From an uncultured Acetatifactor sp. (GTDB taxonomy: Bacteria; Bacillota; Clostridia; Lachnospirales; Lachnospiraceae), in NCBI GenBank assembly GCA_934436435.1, contig CAKSAN010000006.1, positions 62,001-126,000 of the forward strand: 64,000 nucleotides of DNA, read 5' to 3'. This document shows, piece after piece, positions 42,317 through 53,955 of the stretch (position 1 is the stretch's first letter; each line of letters opens with the position of its first letter). The notes beneath the pieces are model-generated. The model was not told the DNA's origin. It ran no database searches and was given only the letters and a program-made list of their open reading frames with translations. The position numbers and the translations under genes are program-made.

Positions 42317-45300
42317 ATGGAAAAGAACAGAATACGTCCGATTGCCGGTACCAAGGTTATGCGTATGAGTTATTCAAGACAGGAAGAGGTTTTAGAGATG
42401 CCCAATCTGATCGAGGTCCAGAAGGACTCCTATCAGTGGTTTTTAGACGAAGGCTTGAAGGAAGTCTTTGACGATATCTCTCCGATTGCTGACTACAGCG
42501 GTTCCTTGAGTCTGGAATTTGTGGATTTTGAACTCTGCAAGGACGACGTGAAGTATTCTATCGAAGAGTGTAAAGAGAGAGATGCTACATTCGCGGCACC
42601 TCTTAAGGTTAAGGTTCGTCTTTACAACAAGGAGAAAGAAGAGATCAGCGAACATGAGATCTTCATGGGTGATCTTCCGCTGATGACCGAGACCGGTACT
42701 TTCGTGATCAACGGCGCAGAGCGTGTCATTGTCAGCCAGTTGGTTCGTTCTCCCGGCATCTATTACGGAATCGGACATGATAAGATCGGTAAGAAGCTCT
42801 TTACCTGTACCGTGATCCCGAACCGTGGTGCATGGCTGGAGTATGAGACAGACTCCAACGATGTCTTCTATGTACGTGTGGACAGAACCCGTAAGGTTCC
42901 CATCACTGTGCTGATCCGTGCACTGGGCATCGGTACCAATGATGAGATCCGTGAACTTTTCGGTGATGAGCCCAAGATCGAGGCAAGCTTTACCAAGGAC
43001 ACTGCTGAGAATTATCAGGAGGGTCTGTTAGAGTTATACAAAAAGATCCGTCCCGGTGAGCCTTTAAGCGTTGAGAGTGCAGAGAGTCTGATCAACGCTA
43101 TGTTCTTCGACCCCAGAAGATATGATTTAGCCAAAGTCGGCAGATATAAATTTAATAAGAAATTAGCTCTGAAGAACCGTATCCGTCATCAGATCCTGGC
43201 TGCAGATGTAATAGATCCTTCCACCGGTGAAGTGATCGCGTCCGCAGGCGACAAGGTGACCGCAGAACTGGCTGATACCATCCAGAACAGCGCAGTTCCT
43301 TTCGTATATATTGAGACCGAAGAGAGAACCGTAAAGGTACTGTCCAACCTGATGGTGGATCTGACCCATTATGTAGACTGCAATCCCAGAGATTTCGGCA
43401 TTCATGAACTGGTATACTATCCGGTTCTGGCACAGATTCTGGAAGAGTTCGGCGACGATCCCGAGAAGCTGGCAGAAGCTATCAAGAAGAACGTACATGA
43501 ACTGGTACCCAAGCACATCACCAAGGAAGACATCCTGGCTTCCATCAACTATAATATGCATCTGGAGTACGGTCTGGGTAACGATGATGATATCGACCAT
43601 CTGGGCAACAGACGTATCCGTGCGGTAGGTGAGCTGTTGCAGAACCAGTATCGTATCGGTCTGTCCAGAATGGAGAGAGTGGTACGTGAGCGTATGACTA
43701 CTCATGATGCTGAGGAAATCTCTCCTCAGTCTCTGATCAATATCAAGCCTGTAACCGCAGCAGTGAAGGAGTTCTTCGGATCTTCCCAGCTGTCTCAGTT
43801 CATGGACCAGAATAACCCTCTGGGTGAGCTGACCCACAAGAGACGTCTGTCTGCACTGGGTCCCGGCGGTCTGTCCCGAGATCGTGCCGGATTCGAGGTT
43901 CGAGACGTACACTACTCCCATTACGGAAGAATGTGTCCTATCGAGACTCCCGAAGGTCCTAACATCGGTCTGATCAACTCTCTTGCAAGCTATGCAAGAA
44001 TTAATGAATATGGTTTCGTTGAGGCTCCTTACCGTAAGATCGACAAGTCCGATCCCAAGAACCCCCGCGTTACCAACGAAGTAGTCTACATGACTGCGGA
44101 CGAAGAAGATAATTACCATGTGGCACAGGCAAACGAAGCACTGGATGCAGAAGGACATTTCGTAAGAAATTCCGTATCCGGCCGTTACCGTGAAGAGACC
44201 CAGGAATATCCCAAGGCTATGTTCGATTACATGGACGTATCCCCCAGAATGGTATTCTCTGTGGCTACCGCGCTGATTCCTTTCTTACAGAACGATGATG
44301 CGAACCGTGCGCTGATGGGATCCAACATGCAGCGTCAGGCCGTACCTCTTCTGAGCACTGAGGCGCCCGTAGTAGGTACCGGTATGGAAGTAAAGACAGC
44401 GGTGGACTCCGGTGTCTGCGTAGTGGCTAAGAAGCCCGGAACCATTACCTATGTATCTTCCAAGACGATTCGTATTGCTTATGATGACGGTGAGAAGGCA
44501 GAGATCCATCTGACCAAGTTCTCCCGCAGTAACCAGTCCAACTGCTACAACCAGAAGCCCATCGTATTCAAGGGTGACCATGTGGCAGCCGGTCAGGTCA
44601 TCGCAGACGGTCCTTCCACCTCTCAGGGTGAGCTGGCACTGGGTAAGAACCCTCTGATCGGTTTCATGACCTGGGAAGGTTACAACTACGAGGATGCAGT
44701 TCTGTTAAGTGAGAGACTGGTACGTGATGATGTCTATACTTCCGTTCATATCGAGGAGTATGAGGCAGAAGCCCGTGATACCAAGCTGGGACCGGAAGAG
44801 ATCACCCGTGATGTTCCCGGTGTCGGTGATGATGCCCTGAAGGATCTGGATGACAGAGGTATCATTCGTATCGGTGCTGAGGTTCGTGCCGGTGATATTC
44901 TGGTAGGTAAGGTTACTCCCAAGGGAGAGACCGAGCTGACCGCAGAAGAGAGACTGCTGCGTGCCATCTTCGGTGAGAAGGCAAGAGAAGTAAGAGATAC
45001 CTCCTTAAAGGTACCTCATGGTGAATATGGTATTGTAGTGGATGCCAAGGTATTTACCCGTGAGAACAGCGATGAGCTGGCACCCGGAGTAAATCAGGCA
45101 GTCCGCATTTACATTGCACAGAAGAGAAAGATCTCTGTGGGTGATAAGATGGCTGGTCGTCACGGTAACAAGGGTGTCGTTTCCCGTGTGCTTCCCGTAG
45201 AGGATATGCCTTATCTGCCCAACGGACGTCCTCTGGACATCGTGCTGAATCCTCTGGGCGTGCCTTCCCGTATGAATATCGGACAGGTCCTGGAGATCCA

Positions 45301-46246
45301 CCTTTCCCTGGCTGCCAAGGCGCTGGGCTTCAATGTGGCAACACCTGTCTTCGATGGCGCAAACGAGAAAGATATTATGGATACGTTGGATCTTGCCAAC
45401 GATTATGTAAACCTTCCTTTCGACGATGCCGAAAGCGCAGAGTGGAAGGAAAAGGGTCAGGAGACTACCGCAGACGGCAAGCCCTGGGCCGGAGAGACCT
45501 TCACCAGCAAGCACGGTGAGGAGCTTCTCCCCGAAGTTATGCAGTATCTGTCCGAGAACAGAGACCACAGATCCGTATGGAAGGGTGTTCCCATTTCCAG
45601 AGACGGTAAGGTACGTCTGCGTGACGGTAGAACCGGTGAGTACTTCGACGGACCGGTAACCATCGGACACATGCATTACCTGAAGCTGCATCATCTGGTA
45701 GATGATAAGATCCATGCGCGTTCTACCGGACCGTACTCCCTGGTAACACAGCAGCCTCTGGGTGGTAAAGCCCAGTTCGGCGGCCAGCGTTTCGGAGAGA
45801 TGGAAGTATGGGCTCTGGAGGCGTATGGTGCATCCTACACCCTGCAGGAGATTCTGACTGTGAAGTCCGATGATGTGATCGGACGTGTGAAGACTTACGA
45901 AGCAATCATCAAGGGAGACAATATCCCTGAGCCCGGTATCCCCGAGTCCTTCAAGGTTCTGCTGAAGGAGTTACAGGCACTGGGTCTGGATGTCAGAGTG
46001 CTGCGTGAGGATCAGACCGAGGTTGAGATCATGGAGACCGTTGATTACGGTGACACCGATTACCGTTATGAGATGGAAGGTGATCGTAAGTACGATGACG
46101 ATTACGACAAGAGCTCCCTTGGCGAGATGGGCTATCAGTCACAGGAGTTTGATGACAATGGTGAGCTGGTGAATTCCGAGGACGACGATTATGTTGACGA
46201 CGATTACACCGATGATAGCTTTGACGGCAGCGATGATGAATTTTAA
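42317..46246 (+). CDS. rpoB: RNA polymerase beta subunit
   Basis: 1309 residues from ATG 42317, eight bases after GGGGTG; ATG 42311 is in frame but only two bases from that site. Conserved blocks: [20 protein letters not shown] at the start, the rifampicin region around [20 protein letters not shown] and [20 protein letters not shown], and near the end [20 protein letters not shown]. The rifampicin region reads as wild type (Asp, His, Ser positions kept), so no resistance mutation is seen. The C-terminus has an Asp/Glu/Tyr-rich tail of about 65 residues. Confidence 0.98.
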   Translation: MEKNRIRPIAGTKVMRMSYSRQEEVLEMPNLIEVQKDSYQWFLDEGLKEVFDDISPIADYSGSLSLEFVDFELCKDDVKYSIEECKERDATFAAPLKVKVRLYNKEKEEISEHEIFMGDLPLMTETGTFVINGAERVIVSQLVRSPGIYYGIGHDKIGKKLFTCTVIPNRGAWLEYETDSNDVFYVRVDRTRKVPITVLIRALGIGTNDEIRELFGDEPKIEASFTKDTAENYQEGLLELYKKIRPGEPLSVESAESLINAMFFDPRRYDLAKVGRYKFNKKLALKNRIRHQILAADVIDPSTGEVIASAGDKVTAELADTIQNSAVPFVYIETEERTVKVLSNLMVDLTHYVDCNPRDFGIHELVYYPVLAQILEEFGDDPEKLAEAIKKNVHELVPKHITKEDILASINYNMHLEYGLGNDDDIDHLGNRRIRAVGELLQNQYRIGLSRMERVVRERMTTHDAEEISPQSLINIKPVTAAVKEFFGSSQLSQFMDQNNPLGELTHKRRLSALGPGGLSRDRAGFEVRDVHYSHYGRMCPIETPEGPNIGLINSLASYARINEYGFVEAPYRKIDKSDPKNPRVTNEVVYMTADEEDNYHVAQANEALDAEGHFVRNSVSGRYREETQEYPKAMFDYMDVSPRMVFSVATALIPFLQNDDANRALMGSNMQRQAVPLLSTEAPVVGTGMEVKTAVDSGVCVVAKKPGTITYVSSKTIRIAYDDGEKAEIHLTKFSRSNQSNCYNQKPIVFKGDHVAAGQVIADGPSTSQGELALGKNPLIGFMTWEGYNYEDAVLLSERLVRDDVYTSVHIEEYEAEARDTKLGPEEITRDVPGVGDDALKDLDDRGIIRIGAEVRAGDILVGKVTPKGETELTAEERLLRAIFGEKAREVRDTSLKVPHGEYGIVVDAKVFTRENSDELAPGVNQAVRIYIAQKRKISVGDKMAGRHGNKGVVSRVLPVEDMPYLPNGRPLDIVLNPLGVPSRMNIGQVLEIHLSLAAKALGFNVATPVFDGANEKDIMDTLDLANDYVNLPFDDAESAEWKEKGQETTADGKPWAGETFTSKHGEELLPEVMQYLSENRDHRSVWKGVPISRDGKVRLRDGRTGEYFDGPVTIGHMHYLKLHHLVDDKIHARSTGPYSLVTQQPLGGKAQFGGQRFGEMEVWALEAYGASYTLQEILTVKSDDVIGRVKTYEAIIKGDNIPEPGIPESFKVLLKELQALGLDVRVLREDQTEVEIMETVDYGDTDYRYEMEGDRKYDDDYDKSSLGEMGYQSQEFDDNGELVNSEDDDYVDDDYTDDSFDGSDDEF

Positions 46247-46273
46247 TGCTTTGTATAGAAGGGAGTGCCATTA

Positions 46274-49200
46274 ATGTCAGAAACAAAAAATGAAACAACC
46301 TATCAGCCTATGACATTTGATGCCATCAAGATCGGATTAGCTTCCCCGGAGAAGATCCGGGAGTGGTCCCATGGCGAGGTATTAAAGCCCGAGACGATCA
46401 ACTATAGAACACTGAAGCCCGAAAGAGACGGTCTGTTCTGTGAGAGAATCTTCGGACCCAGCAAAGACTGGGAATGTCATTGTGGTAAATATAAAAAGAT
46501 CAGATATAAGGGCGTTGTCTGCGATCGTTGTGGTGTAGAAGTTACCAAAGCCAGCGTGCGTAGAGAGCGTATGGGACACATCGAGCTTGCCGCTCCCGTA
46601 TCCCATATCTGGTATTTCAAAGGTATCCCCAGCCGTATGGGTCTGATCCTGGATCTGTCTCCCAGAATCCTGGAGAAAGTTCTGTACTTCGCTTCCTATA
46701 TCGTTCTGGATCCGGGAACCACCAACCTTGAGTACAAGGCAGTGCTGTCCGAGAAGGAATATCAGGATGCAAGAGAGACCTGGGGCAACAAGTTCCGTGT
46801 AGGTATGGGTGCAGAAGCTATCAAAGAGCTGCTGCAGGCCATTGATCTGGAAAAAGAGGCAGTAGAGCTGAAGACCGGTCTGAAAGAGTCCTCCGGTCAG
46901 AAGCGTGCCCGTATTATCAAGAGACTGGAAGTGGTGGAAGCATTCCGTGAGTCCGGCAATAAGCCCGAATGGATGATCATGGATGTGATCCCGGTAATCC
47001 CTCCCGATCTGCGTCCTATGGTACAGCTGGACGGCGGACGTTTCGCAACCTCCGACCTGAATGATCTGTACAGAAGGATCATCAACCGTAATAACCGTCT
47101 GAAGAGACTGTTAGAGCTGGGAGCTCCTGATATCATCGTTCGTAACGAGAAGAGAATGCTGCAGGAAGCTGTAGATGCTCTGATCGATAACGGCAGACGC
47201 GGACGTCCTGTTACCGGACCCGGTAACAGAGCACTGAAGTCTCTGTCCGATATGTTAAAGGGTAAGACCGGCCGTTTCCGTCAGAACCTGTTAGGTAAGC
47301 GTGTAGACTACTCCGGACGTTCCGTTATCGTCGTTGGACCGGAACTGAAGATTTATCAGTGTGGTCTGCCGAAGGAAATGGCGATCGAGCTGTTCAAGCC
47401 TTTCGTAATGAAAGAACTGGTAGCCAAGGGAATCAGCCAGAACATCAAGAATGCCAAGAAGCTGGTAGAGAAGCTGGATACGCAGGTATGGGATGTCCTG
47501 GAAGAAGTCATTAAGGAACATCCTGTTATGCTGAACCGTGCACCGACACTGCACAGACTGGGTATTCAGGCATTTGAGCCCATTCTGGTAGAAGGTAAGG
47601 CAATTAAGCTGCATCCTTTGGTATGTACCGCATTCAACGCGGACTTCGACGGAGACCAGATGGCTGTACATCTTCCTCTGTCTCAGGAGGCACAGGCAGA
47701 GTGTCGTTTCCTGCTGCTGTCTCCCAACAACTTACTGAAGCCTTCCGATGGTGGCCCTGTAGCCGTTCCTTCCCAGGATATGGTACTTGGTATTTACTAT
47801 CTGACACAGGAGAGACCCGGATCTATTGGTGAAGGTAAGTACTTCAAGAGTGTAAACGAGGCAATTCTGGCATATGAGAACCAGGCGTTGACCTTACATT
47901 CCCGCATTCATGTGCGTATGCACAAGGTAAATGCAGACGGTGAGACCATCACCGGTACGGTAGAGTCTACACTGGGACGTTTCATCTTCAATGAGATTCT
48001 GCCTCAGGATCTGGGATTCGTAGACAGAACTGATCCCGAGAACTTCCTGAAGCTGGAAGTAGACTTCCATGTAGGCAAGAAGCAGTTAAAGCAGATTCTG
48101 GAGAAGGTTATCAATACCCACGGTGCTTCCAGAACCGCAGAGGTACTGGATGACGTTAAGGCTATCGGTTACAAGTACTCCACCAGAGCTGCCATGACTG
48201 TATCCATTTCCGATATGACCGTACCTGAAAAGAAGGGCGAGATGCTGGCAACTGCACAGGCTACGGTAGACAGGATCGCAAGCAACTTCAGACGTGGACT
48301 GATCACTGAGGAAGAGCGTTATCGTGCCGTTGTAGAAACCTGGAACGAGACCGATAAAGAGCTGACCGACGTACTGCTGTCCGGTCTGGATCAGTATAAC
48401 AATATTTCCATGATGGCAAAGTCCGGTGCGCGTGGTTCCGACCAGCAGATCAAACAGCTGGCAGGTATGCGTGGACTGATGGCAGATACCACAGGTAGAA
48501 CCATTGAGCTGCCCATCAAGTCAAACTTCCGTGAAGGTCTGGACGTACTGGAATACTTCATGTCCGCACATGGTGCACGAAAAGGTATGTCCGATACCGC
48601 TCTGCGTACCGCAGACTCCGGTTATCTGACCAGACGAATGGTTGACGTATCTCAGGAGCTTTCTATCCGTGAAGTGGACTGCTGTGAGGGTCAGGCAGAG
48701 ATCCCCGGTATGGTAGTCAAAGCATTCATGGACGGTAAAGAGACCATTGAAGGCCTGAAAGACAGAATCACAGGAAGATATTCCTGCGAGGATATTTATG
48801 ATAAAGACGGTAACATGATCGTTAAGCACAACCACATGATCACCCCCAGCCGTGCCGCCAAGATCTTAAGTGTTGGCGTGAACGCACAGGGTGAGCCCAT
48901 TGAGGAAGTGAAGATCCGTACGATCCTGACCTGCCGCTCTCACGTTGGTATCTGTGCAAAATGTTACGGTGCCAACATGGCAACCGGTGAAGCCGTGCAG
49001 GTAGGTGAAGCAGTTGGTATCATCGCTGCACAGTCTATCGGTGAGCCCGGTACCCAGCTGACCATGAGAACCTTCCATAGTGGTGGTGTCGCAGGTGACG
49101 ATATCACACAGGGTCTTCCCCGTGTCGAGGAGTTGTTCGAGGCCAGAAAGCCGAAGGGACTTGCAATCATTGCTGAGTTCGGCGGTAAGGCTGAGATCCG

Positions 49201-49984
49201 TGATACCAAGAAGAAGCGTGAAGTTGTGATCACCAACGAAGAGACCGGTGAATCCAAAGCATATCTGATCCCTTACGGTTCCCGTATCAAGGTGGTGGAC
49301 GGACAGGTACTGGAGGCCGGTGATGAACTGACCGAAGGTAGTGTGAACCCTCACGATCTGCTGAAGATCAAGGGAATCCGTGCCGTACAGGATTACATGC
49401 TTCGTGAAGTACAGCGTGTATACCGTTTACAGGGTGTAGATATCGCAGATAAGCATATCGAAGTCCTGGTACGTCAGATGCTGAAGAAGGTTCGTATCGA
49501 GAACAACGGAGATACCGAGTTCCTGCCCGGTACTCTGGTAGACGTTCTGGATTACGAAGAAATGAACGAGAAGCTGGTTGCAGAAGGAAAAGAGCCTGCG
49601 GAAGGTAAGCGTATCATCCTGGGTATCACCAAAGCTGCACTGGCAACCGAATCCTTCCTGTCTGCCGCATCCTTCCAGGAGACCACCAAGGTCCTGACGG
49701 AAGCTGCGATCAGAGGTAAGGTAGATAACCTGATCGGTCTGAAGGAGAACGTTATCATCGGTAAGCTGATTCCTGTAGGAACCGGTATGAAGAGATATCG
49801 TAACACCAGACTGAGCACCGATGCCGTAGAAACCATTGATTTCAGTGGCGACATGTATGGTGACGATGCAGAACTGAATCTGAGCGACGGATCCGATCTG
49901 GATGCGGAAGCTGCAGAACAGAATGCAGATGTGAACACAGAAGCAGAACCTGTGGAAGTGGGAGCAGACGCTGATAACCAGTAA
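46274..49984 (+). CDS. rpoC: RNA polymerase beta-prime subunit
   Basis: 1236 residues from ATG 46274 behind AAGGGAG. Zinc motif [20 protein letters not shown] near residue 65, the catalytic [12 protein letters not shown] (about 455-466), bridge-helix region [20 protein letters not shown], and [13 protein letters not shown] for the second zinc site. The C-terminal tail is acidic. It lies 27 bp after rpoB in one transcript. Complete. Confidence 0.98.
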   Translation: MSETKNETTYQPMTFDAIKIGLASPEKIREWSHGEVLKPETINYRTLKPERDGLFCERIFGPSKDWECHCGKYKKIRYKGVVCDRCGVEVTKASVRRERMGHIELAAPVSHIWYFKGIPSRMGLILDLSPRILEKVLYFASYIVLDPGTTNLEYKAVLSEKEYQDARETWGNKFRVGMGAEAIKELLQAIDLEKEAVELKTGLKESSGQKRARIIKRLEVVEAFRESGNKPEWMIMDVIPVIPPDLRPMVQLDGGRFATSDLNDLYRRIINRNNRLKRLLELGAPDIIVRNEKRMLQEAVDALIDNGRRGRPVTGPGNRALKSLSDMLKGKTGRFRQNLLGKRVDYSGRSVIVVGPELKIYQCGLPKEMAIELFKPFVMKELVAKGISQNIKNAKKLVEKLDTQVWDVLEEVIKEHPVMLNRAPTLHRLGIQAFEPILVEGKAIKLHPLVCTAFNADFDGDQMAVHLPLSQEAQAECRFLLLSPNNLLKPSDGGPVAVPSQDMVLGIYYLTQERPGSIGEGKYFKSVNEAILAYENQALTLHSRIHVRMHKVNADGETITGTVESTLGRFIFNEILPQDLGFVDRTDPENFLKLEVDFHVGKKQLKQILEKVINTHGASRTAEVLDDVKAIGYKYSTRAAMTVSISDMTVPEKKGEMLATAQATVDRIASNFRRGLITEEERYRAVVETWNETDKELTDVLLSGLDQYNNISMMAKSGARGSDQQIKQLAGMRGLMADTTGRTIELPIKSNFREGLDVLEYFMSAHGARKGMSDTALRTADSGYLTRRMVDVSQELSIREVDCCEGQAEIPGMVVKAFMDGKETIEGLKDRITGRYSCEDIYDKDGNMIVKHNHMITPSRAAKILSVGVNAQGEPIEEVKIRTILTCRSHVGICAKCYGANMATGEAVQVGEAVGIIAAQSIGEPGTQLTMRTFHSGGVAGDDITQGLPRVEELFEARKPKGLAIIAEFGGKAEIRDTKKKREVVITNEETGESKAYLIPYGSRIKVVDGQVLEAGDELTEGSVNPHDLLKIKGIRAVQDYMLREVQRVYRLQGVDIADKHIEVLVRQMLKKVRIENNGDTEFLPGTLVDVLDYEEMNEKLVAEGKEPAEGKRIILGITKAALATESFLSAASFQETTKVLTEAAIRGKVDNLIGLKENVIIGKLIPVGTGMKRYRNTRLSTDAVETIDFSGDMYGDDAELNLSDGSDLDAEAAEQNADVNTEAEPVEVGADADNQ

Positions 49985-50005
49985 GAAAATTGTTATATAA
50001 GAAGG

Positions 50006-50036
50006 GCTCTCCGGGGATTTCCCGGGGAGCTTTTTT
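50006..50036 (+). terminator. Intrinsic terminator after rpoC
   Basis: GCTCTCCGGG (50006-50015) with CCCGGGGAGC (50021-50030), one G-T pair, 5-base loop, then TTTTTT. The convergent minus-strand operon ends 22 bp further on. Confidence 0.9.
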
Positions 50037-50057
50037 AAATTCGTAAATATTGTAAAT

Positions 50058-50474
50058 CTATTGTAACTCGTCCATGTTCAGAACCTGCCAGGCCGTGATC
50101 CGGTAAAAGGTATCCTCCGCGGACTTCGGATAGAGGATCTCGATAGTGACTTGCAGGGTTTGAAGATCGGAAATGGGGATCACATAGGATTTCCCATGCC
50201 CTACTGCTGCAAAATAGGCCTCTTCGCTGTCACTGGATGTATACATGCGTTGCAGCGTCTTATCCATACCGGACAGTGATTGTTCCGCCTGATTGCAGGC
50301 ATTATAGTAAGCGGTGGTACGCTCCAGCACACGGGTACTGAGCTTGCTGTCGGCATTGGCGCTGACAATGGACAGTACGGCAAAGGACACCAGACAGAGG
50401 ATCACGAACACCAGCAGGATAGAAGCTGAGCCGATATTCATACCAAATTGTTTTTTCTTGGAAGAATTACTCAT
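50058..50474 (-). CDS. Single-TM pseudopilin-like protein, last gene of the GspF operon
   Basis: 138 residues from ATG 50474 with AGGAGGGG upstream. A basic leader (SNSSKKKQFGMN) precedes one hydrophobic helix (IGSASILLVFVILCLVSFAV), then an extracellular domain. The pattern of short basic leader plus helix suggests a type II secretion-like or Tad-like minor pilin. It overlaps the previous gene by 8 bp. No closer family recognised. Confidence 0.65.
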   Translation of the reverse strand: MSNSSKKKQFGMNIGSASILLVFVILCLVSFAVLSIVSANADSKLSTRVLERTTAYYNACNQAEQSLSGMDKTLQRMYTSSDSEEAYFAAVGHGKSYVIPISDLQTLQVTIEILYPKSAEDTFYRITAWQVLNMDELQ

Positions 50475-50919
50475 GGGAACCCCTCCTTTCTGCGGTGTGA
50501 TGCATGACAGAAAGTGTATAAACAGGAGACTCCGGAGCAGATACGTCATATACGGTGATTACAGCCTCCATAATGCCATTCCCCTCCGCCGGGGTACTTG
50601 TAAGTTCTGCATGAAAGCAGGCGCCGTTTTCTGCGGAACACAGGTTCCAGCTGCTGTCAAAAGCAAGGCGGAGCGTATTTTCGTCGACCTGTTCGGAAGG
50701 AGAGAACAGATTCTGCATGGCACTTATGTCTCCTTCCAGAGAGAGGTAGGATTCTGCCAGATTCTGGGCCTGAATGACAGCGTGGTTCTGATTTACCGTC
50801 TGCGTGCTCAACAGATGAGACCTGGCAAACAGTTGGATACAGACGGCGCTGGCCAGAGAGAAAAACAGGATCGCTATGATCATTTCCATTAGAAATAAAC
50901 TGGATCTGGAATGTTTCAT
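50467..50919 (-). CDS. Type IV pilin-like pseudopilin
   Basis: 150 residues from ATG 50919. After a 7-residue basic leader (MKHSRSS) the helix LFLMEMIIAILFFSLASAV follows, giving Glu at +5 if the leader is cut after Ser7. That is the conserved pilin glutamate, though Ser instead of Gly at -1 is unusual. The globular domain has two cysteines (NLCSAENGACF) that may form a disulfide. Probably a minor pseudopilin of the GspF system. Confidence 0.72.
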   Translation of the reverse strand: MKHSRSSLFLMEMIIAILFFSLASAVCIQLFARSHLLSTQTVNQNHAVIQAQNLAESYLSLEGDISAMQNLFSPSEQVDENTLRLAFDSSWNLCSAENGACFHAELTSTPAEGNGIMEAVITVYDVSAPESPVYTLSVMHHTAERRGSHE

Positions 50920-50949
50920 AATAAGTTCGGAATCCTTTCTGCCCGGTGT

Positions 50950-51453
50950 TTATTCCGTGGCATTACAGTGAGTATGGATATAAAACATGTGGGACTCTCC
51001 GGAAGCCGTCTGCAGGGATGCACGGATCAGATCGTTGGAGACATAGGAGAATGTCAGATCCTTAAGCTCCATGATGTCCGTACCGGCAGGCAGAACCTGT
51101 CCGCCGAGAGAAGCACCCTCCCGCATGAAGAGTTCTTTTAAATGTCCGTCGTAGAAATAGAGGTAGGTACCATAGGTCTCATCCTCGATCCGGGAAAGCA
51201 TGCAGAGAGCCGGGGCATCTTCCAGCGTGGTCAGGTAGATACTGTCTGCAGTATCGTTCTGTCGGACTTTTTCCATGATATAGGACACGGCCGTCCGGCT
51301 CTCGTAATTGACACCCATATCTTCCACGGTGTGCTGGTATACATCCGCTCCGATGGTGACGAGGGCCAGTGCGGAGACGGCGAATACACCGAACAATGCC
51401 AGAACGAACAAGATATCCACAATAAAATGTTTTTCCTGATTTCTATGGTTCAT
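50950..51453 (-). CDS. Single-TM pseudopilin-like protein (DUF4860 type)
   Basis: 167 residues from ATG 51453 (AAAGGAG about 13 bases upstream). A hydrophilic leader (NHRNQEKHFIVD) is followed by a membrane helix (ILFVLALFGVFAVSALALV) with an acidic residue near +5. The rest is a beta-rich extracellular domain (YLYFYDGHLKELFMREGASL). It resembles small proteins encoded next to GspF genes in Lachnospiraceae; DUF4860 is a tentative name. Function inferred only from neighbours. Confidence 0.65.
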   Translation of the reverse strand: MNHRNQEKHFIVDILFVLALFGVFAVSALALVTIGADVYQHTVEDMGVNYESRTAVSYIMEKVRQNDTADSIYLTTLEDAPALCMLSRIEDETYGTYLYFYDGHLKELFMREGASLGGQVLPAGTDIMELKDLTFSYVSNDLIRASLQTASGESHMFYIHTHCNATE

Positions 51454-51469
51454 ATTGTCAGAAACTCCT

Positions 51470-51808
51470 TTAGTGAGCACCGGTTCTGCGGAGTACGGTG
51501 ACTTCCGGAAGAAGGTTGCTGCCATAGTATTCATAGTCGATAAAAAAACTGTCTTCATCATACAACAGGCCGTAATGCTGCTCAAGATATTCCAGAGAAG
51601 GAGGGTAACAGCCTTCTACGGCATAGCATTGGGAAATGCTGCGTTCCAGGGCAGTTTCCAGACTTTCCTGCTGTTTGGTTAAAGTAGATTCGCTGACCGA
51701 CCCGATTCCCTGTAAAAACAGGACAAACAATACCAGAAATGCCAGAATGGGAAGCAGATAGACCAGTTTGCGTCCGAAGGACATACTTTTTTGCTCAAAA
51801 CGGTTCAT
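51470..51808 (-). CDS. Small single-TM protein of the GspF operon
   Basis: 112 residues from ATG 51808, with AGGAGTGATACC upstream. A basic leader, one membrane helix (KLVYLLPILAFLVLFVLFLQ, about 14-33) and a short outer domain with one cysteine pair (SQCYAVEGCYPPSLEYLEQH). The CYPPSLEYL segment recalls the YPxxLxxL pattern after the pilin helix in GspG/PulG-type pilins. It may be the main pilin-like subunit of this system. Confidence 0.62.
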   Translation of the reverse strand: MNRFEQKSMSFGRKLVYLLPILAFLVLFVLFLQGIGSVSESTLTKQQESLETALERSISQCYAVEGCYPPSLEYLEQHYGLLYDEDSFFIDYEYYGSNLLPEVTVLRRTGAH

Positions 51809-51818
51809 GGTATCACTC

Positions 51819-52871
51819 CTATCCGATGCTGGTCATGATACCCATAAGAGGCAGGATGACCGATAACAGGATCAGACCGACGATCACCGACAGAATGATG
51901 ACAAGGGTCGGTTCCAGGACGGCGATGATGGACTGCAATCTGCGGTTGGTATTTTCTTCATAACGATCCGCTATTTTTCGCAGAACCACATCTACGTTAC
52001 CGCTGCGGAAACCTACGGATACCATCTGGGAATACAAGTGGTTGAAAATGCCTGCGCCGGCCAGTGCCTCGGCAAAATTGGAGCCGGCACTGATAGCATC
52101 CTTACAGGTTAATATCTTCTGTTTCATCTTCTCATTGCCTACCAGAGCGGCCACCATGTCCAGGCTGGAATAAGTGTCCATACCGCTGCTTAAAGTCATC
52201 GCCATACCGCTGGCAAAGCGTTCACAGGCTACACTCTCGTAAAAGCGTCTGGTGAGAGGGAACCAGTTCAGAAAACGGGCGGTGGTGCGTCTGCCGGTCT
52301 GGGTCCTGGTGGCAAAAAGATACAGAAGCAGTATCACACAGAGGATACTTACGAAGATAAAGGAATAACGGTTCAGATGGTTGCCGATGCGTAAGAGGGA
52401 CGCGGCAAAGCCCGTCATCTCACTGCCGAGTTCCACATAGACCTGTTCGAAGATCGGCATGACACGACTGACCAGCACCACGATGACAGCGGCCATCATG
52501 GCGATCATGATGAAGGGATAAGTCACGGCATCCCGAATACTGCCGGCGATGGCGTCCTCTTTTTCGTAATAATCTGCCAGGGAACTCATACACACATCGA
52601 GATTACCGGATTCCTCGCCAAGAGCGATCATGTGCAGGCAGTAATCGGGAAACACTTCCGTGGCTTCCAGCGCCTTGTGAAAACTTTCTCCCTGCCGGCA
52701 TACCGTAAGGATCTCGTCGAAGATCGCTTTCCCCTCGGGGGACTGCGCATCACTTTGCAGGATCGCCATTCCTTCCACAGGGGGAATCCCTGCCTGAAAC
52801 AGCATGGCTGCCTGACTGCAGAAAGATGCGATCTCTTCATTGGAAAGTAGTTTTTTCTCAGTAGTCTTCAT
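51819..52871 (-). CDS. Type II secretion/type IV pilus platform protein, GspF/PilC family
   Basis: 350 residues from ATG 52871. Two T2SF domains: about 15-140 (FCSQAAMLFQAGIPPVEGMA; GEESGNLDVCMSSLADYYEK) and about 215-340 (ERFASGMAMTLSSGMDTYSS; GFRSGNVDVVLRKIADRYEE), each ending in membrane helices. This full-length form differs from the half-size TadB/TadC in the pilus operon at 13-15 kb, so the cluster is a separate machine. No GspE/PilB ATPase is encoded nearby. Confidence 0.88.
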   Translation of the reverse strand: MKTTEKKLLSNEEIASFCSQAAMLFQAGIPPVEGMAILQSDAQSPEGKAIFDEILTVCRQGESFHKALEATEVFPDYCLHMIALGEESGNLDVCMSSLADYYEKEDAIAGSIRDAVTYPFIMIAMMAAVIVVLVSRVMPIFEQVYVELGSEMTGFAASLLRIGNHLNRYSFIFVSILCVILLLYLFATRTQTGRRTTARFLNWFPLTRRFYESVACERFASGMAMTLSSGMDTYSSLDMVAALVGNEKMKQKILTCKDAISAGSNFAEALAGAGIFNHLYSQMVSVGFRSGNVDVVLRKIADRYEENTNRRLQSIIAVLEPTLVIILSVIVGLILLSVILPLMGIMTSIG

Positions 52872-52890
52872 GTCGTTTTGTTCCCTTTCG

Positions 52891-53943
52891 CTAATACATT
52901 TTCTGTAGGAGGTAATTGCTGCCGTCACCGATGAACTTTTTCAGCGTCTTGTCATCCGTGTTGGCACCGAAAGTAGGATCCACCAGAGTCCATACATTGC
53001 CGTCGAATTCAATAATGCCATTCAGCCAGCCGGTATCGGCGGTATATACGCTGATCCAGGCGTGATAGGCATCCTGAGCGTAGCCAACCTCCAGCCGGGT
53101 CGGGATCCGCTGGCTGCGGAGCATACTTGCCATAACCGCGGCATAGTCCAGACAGATGCCGGTGCCCGAAGCAAGAATGGCATCCACATCGGAAGTGTAG
53201 CCGGTGGGAGGATCCGAAGCTTTGTCATAGTCGTAGGTAATATTCTGGGTAATATAGTCATAGACCCGGGTGATCACATCCAGATCGGAGGATGCCCCTT
53301 CGGCCAGTTCCTGCCCCTTGGCAACCACCCTGCTGTCCGCCGTGAAGTTCACATACTGGTTGGGATAGAGAAAAGGACCAAATTCATCCGTGATCTGTAC
53401 GTCCAGATCCGCATACAGGCAGGTGGCATAATTGGTACCGGAAATATTCTCATAGATCGTGACATCGTAGTATCCGTCGCCGGAGGATAAGGGAAAGGTC
53501 TCGTATCCGCCTCCGTGCAGGTCATAGGTATAGACCACGGTGTCGGGACCGGTAATGCGCAGCTTCACCTTGGGACAGGTGCCGGTGTAATTGGCACAGA
53601 CGTAGCCATCCGACATATGGGAATAGTCGATGACAGCCACATCATTGGAAGCCACAGCGATGCCGTCGGCCTGTGGTACGAGGCAGACGGGAGTGGCATC
53701 CCGCAGGGGTTCCGGGGGGACAGTGCTTTCTGTTTCCCGAGAAGAGGTCTCAGATAAGGCAGCGCCTGTCTCCGGGGAGGCGGGGAAAGCAGTGGACTGT
53801 CCGGTGTCAGCGTCTTCGACCGGGGCAGCTGCGGGCCGGCTGTCCGGCGCAGAACCGCAGGCGCACAGCCCCACGGCCATACAATATGTAATTAACAAAA
53901 TGCGCAGCCGCGCAGATAATCCTGGTATCCGCATAGAAATCAT
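52891..53943 (-). CDS. Transglutaminase-like lipoprotein
   Basis: 350 residues from ATG 53943 (53934 also possible). A signal peptide with lipobox-like VGLCAC places the lipid on Cys about 29. A Ser/Pro/Glu-rich linker leads to a beta domain and then a transglutaminase-type cysteine protease fold with the triad visible: Cys in GTGICLDYAAVMASMLRSQ, His in AQDAYHAWISV, Asp in TLVDPTFGAN. Such extracytoplasmic domains cut or cross-link wall or protein substrates. It lies between the anti-sigma gene and gspF, so it may act on the surface structure. Confidence 0.85.
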   Translation of the reverse strand: MISMRIPGLSARLRILLITYCMAVGLCACGSAPDSRPAAAPVEDADTGQSTAFPASPETGAALSETSSRETESTVPPEPLRDATPVCLVPQADGIAVASNDVAVIDYSHMSDGYVCANYTGTCPKVKLRITGPDTVVYTYDLHGGGYETFPLSSGDGYYDVTIYENISGTNYATCLYADLDVQITDEFGPFLYPNQYVNFTADSRVVAKGQELAEGASSDLDVITRVYDYITQNITYDYDKASDPPTGYTSDVDAILASGTGICLDYAAVMASMLRSQRIPTRLEVGYAQDAYHAWISVYTADTGWLNGIIEFDGNVWTLVDPTFGANTDDKTLKKFIGDGSNYLLQKMY

Positions 53944-53955
53944 TACATCCTGTTG

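Noticed and set aside
43750..43920. Rifampicin-resistance changes in rpoB
   Set aside because: The resistance cluster reads as the usual sensitive sequence.
43163..44158. 331-codon minus-strand frame inside rpoB
   Set aside because: Shadow of a fully conserved rpoB segment.
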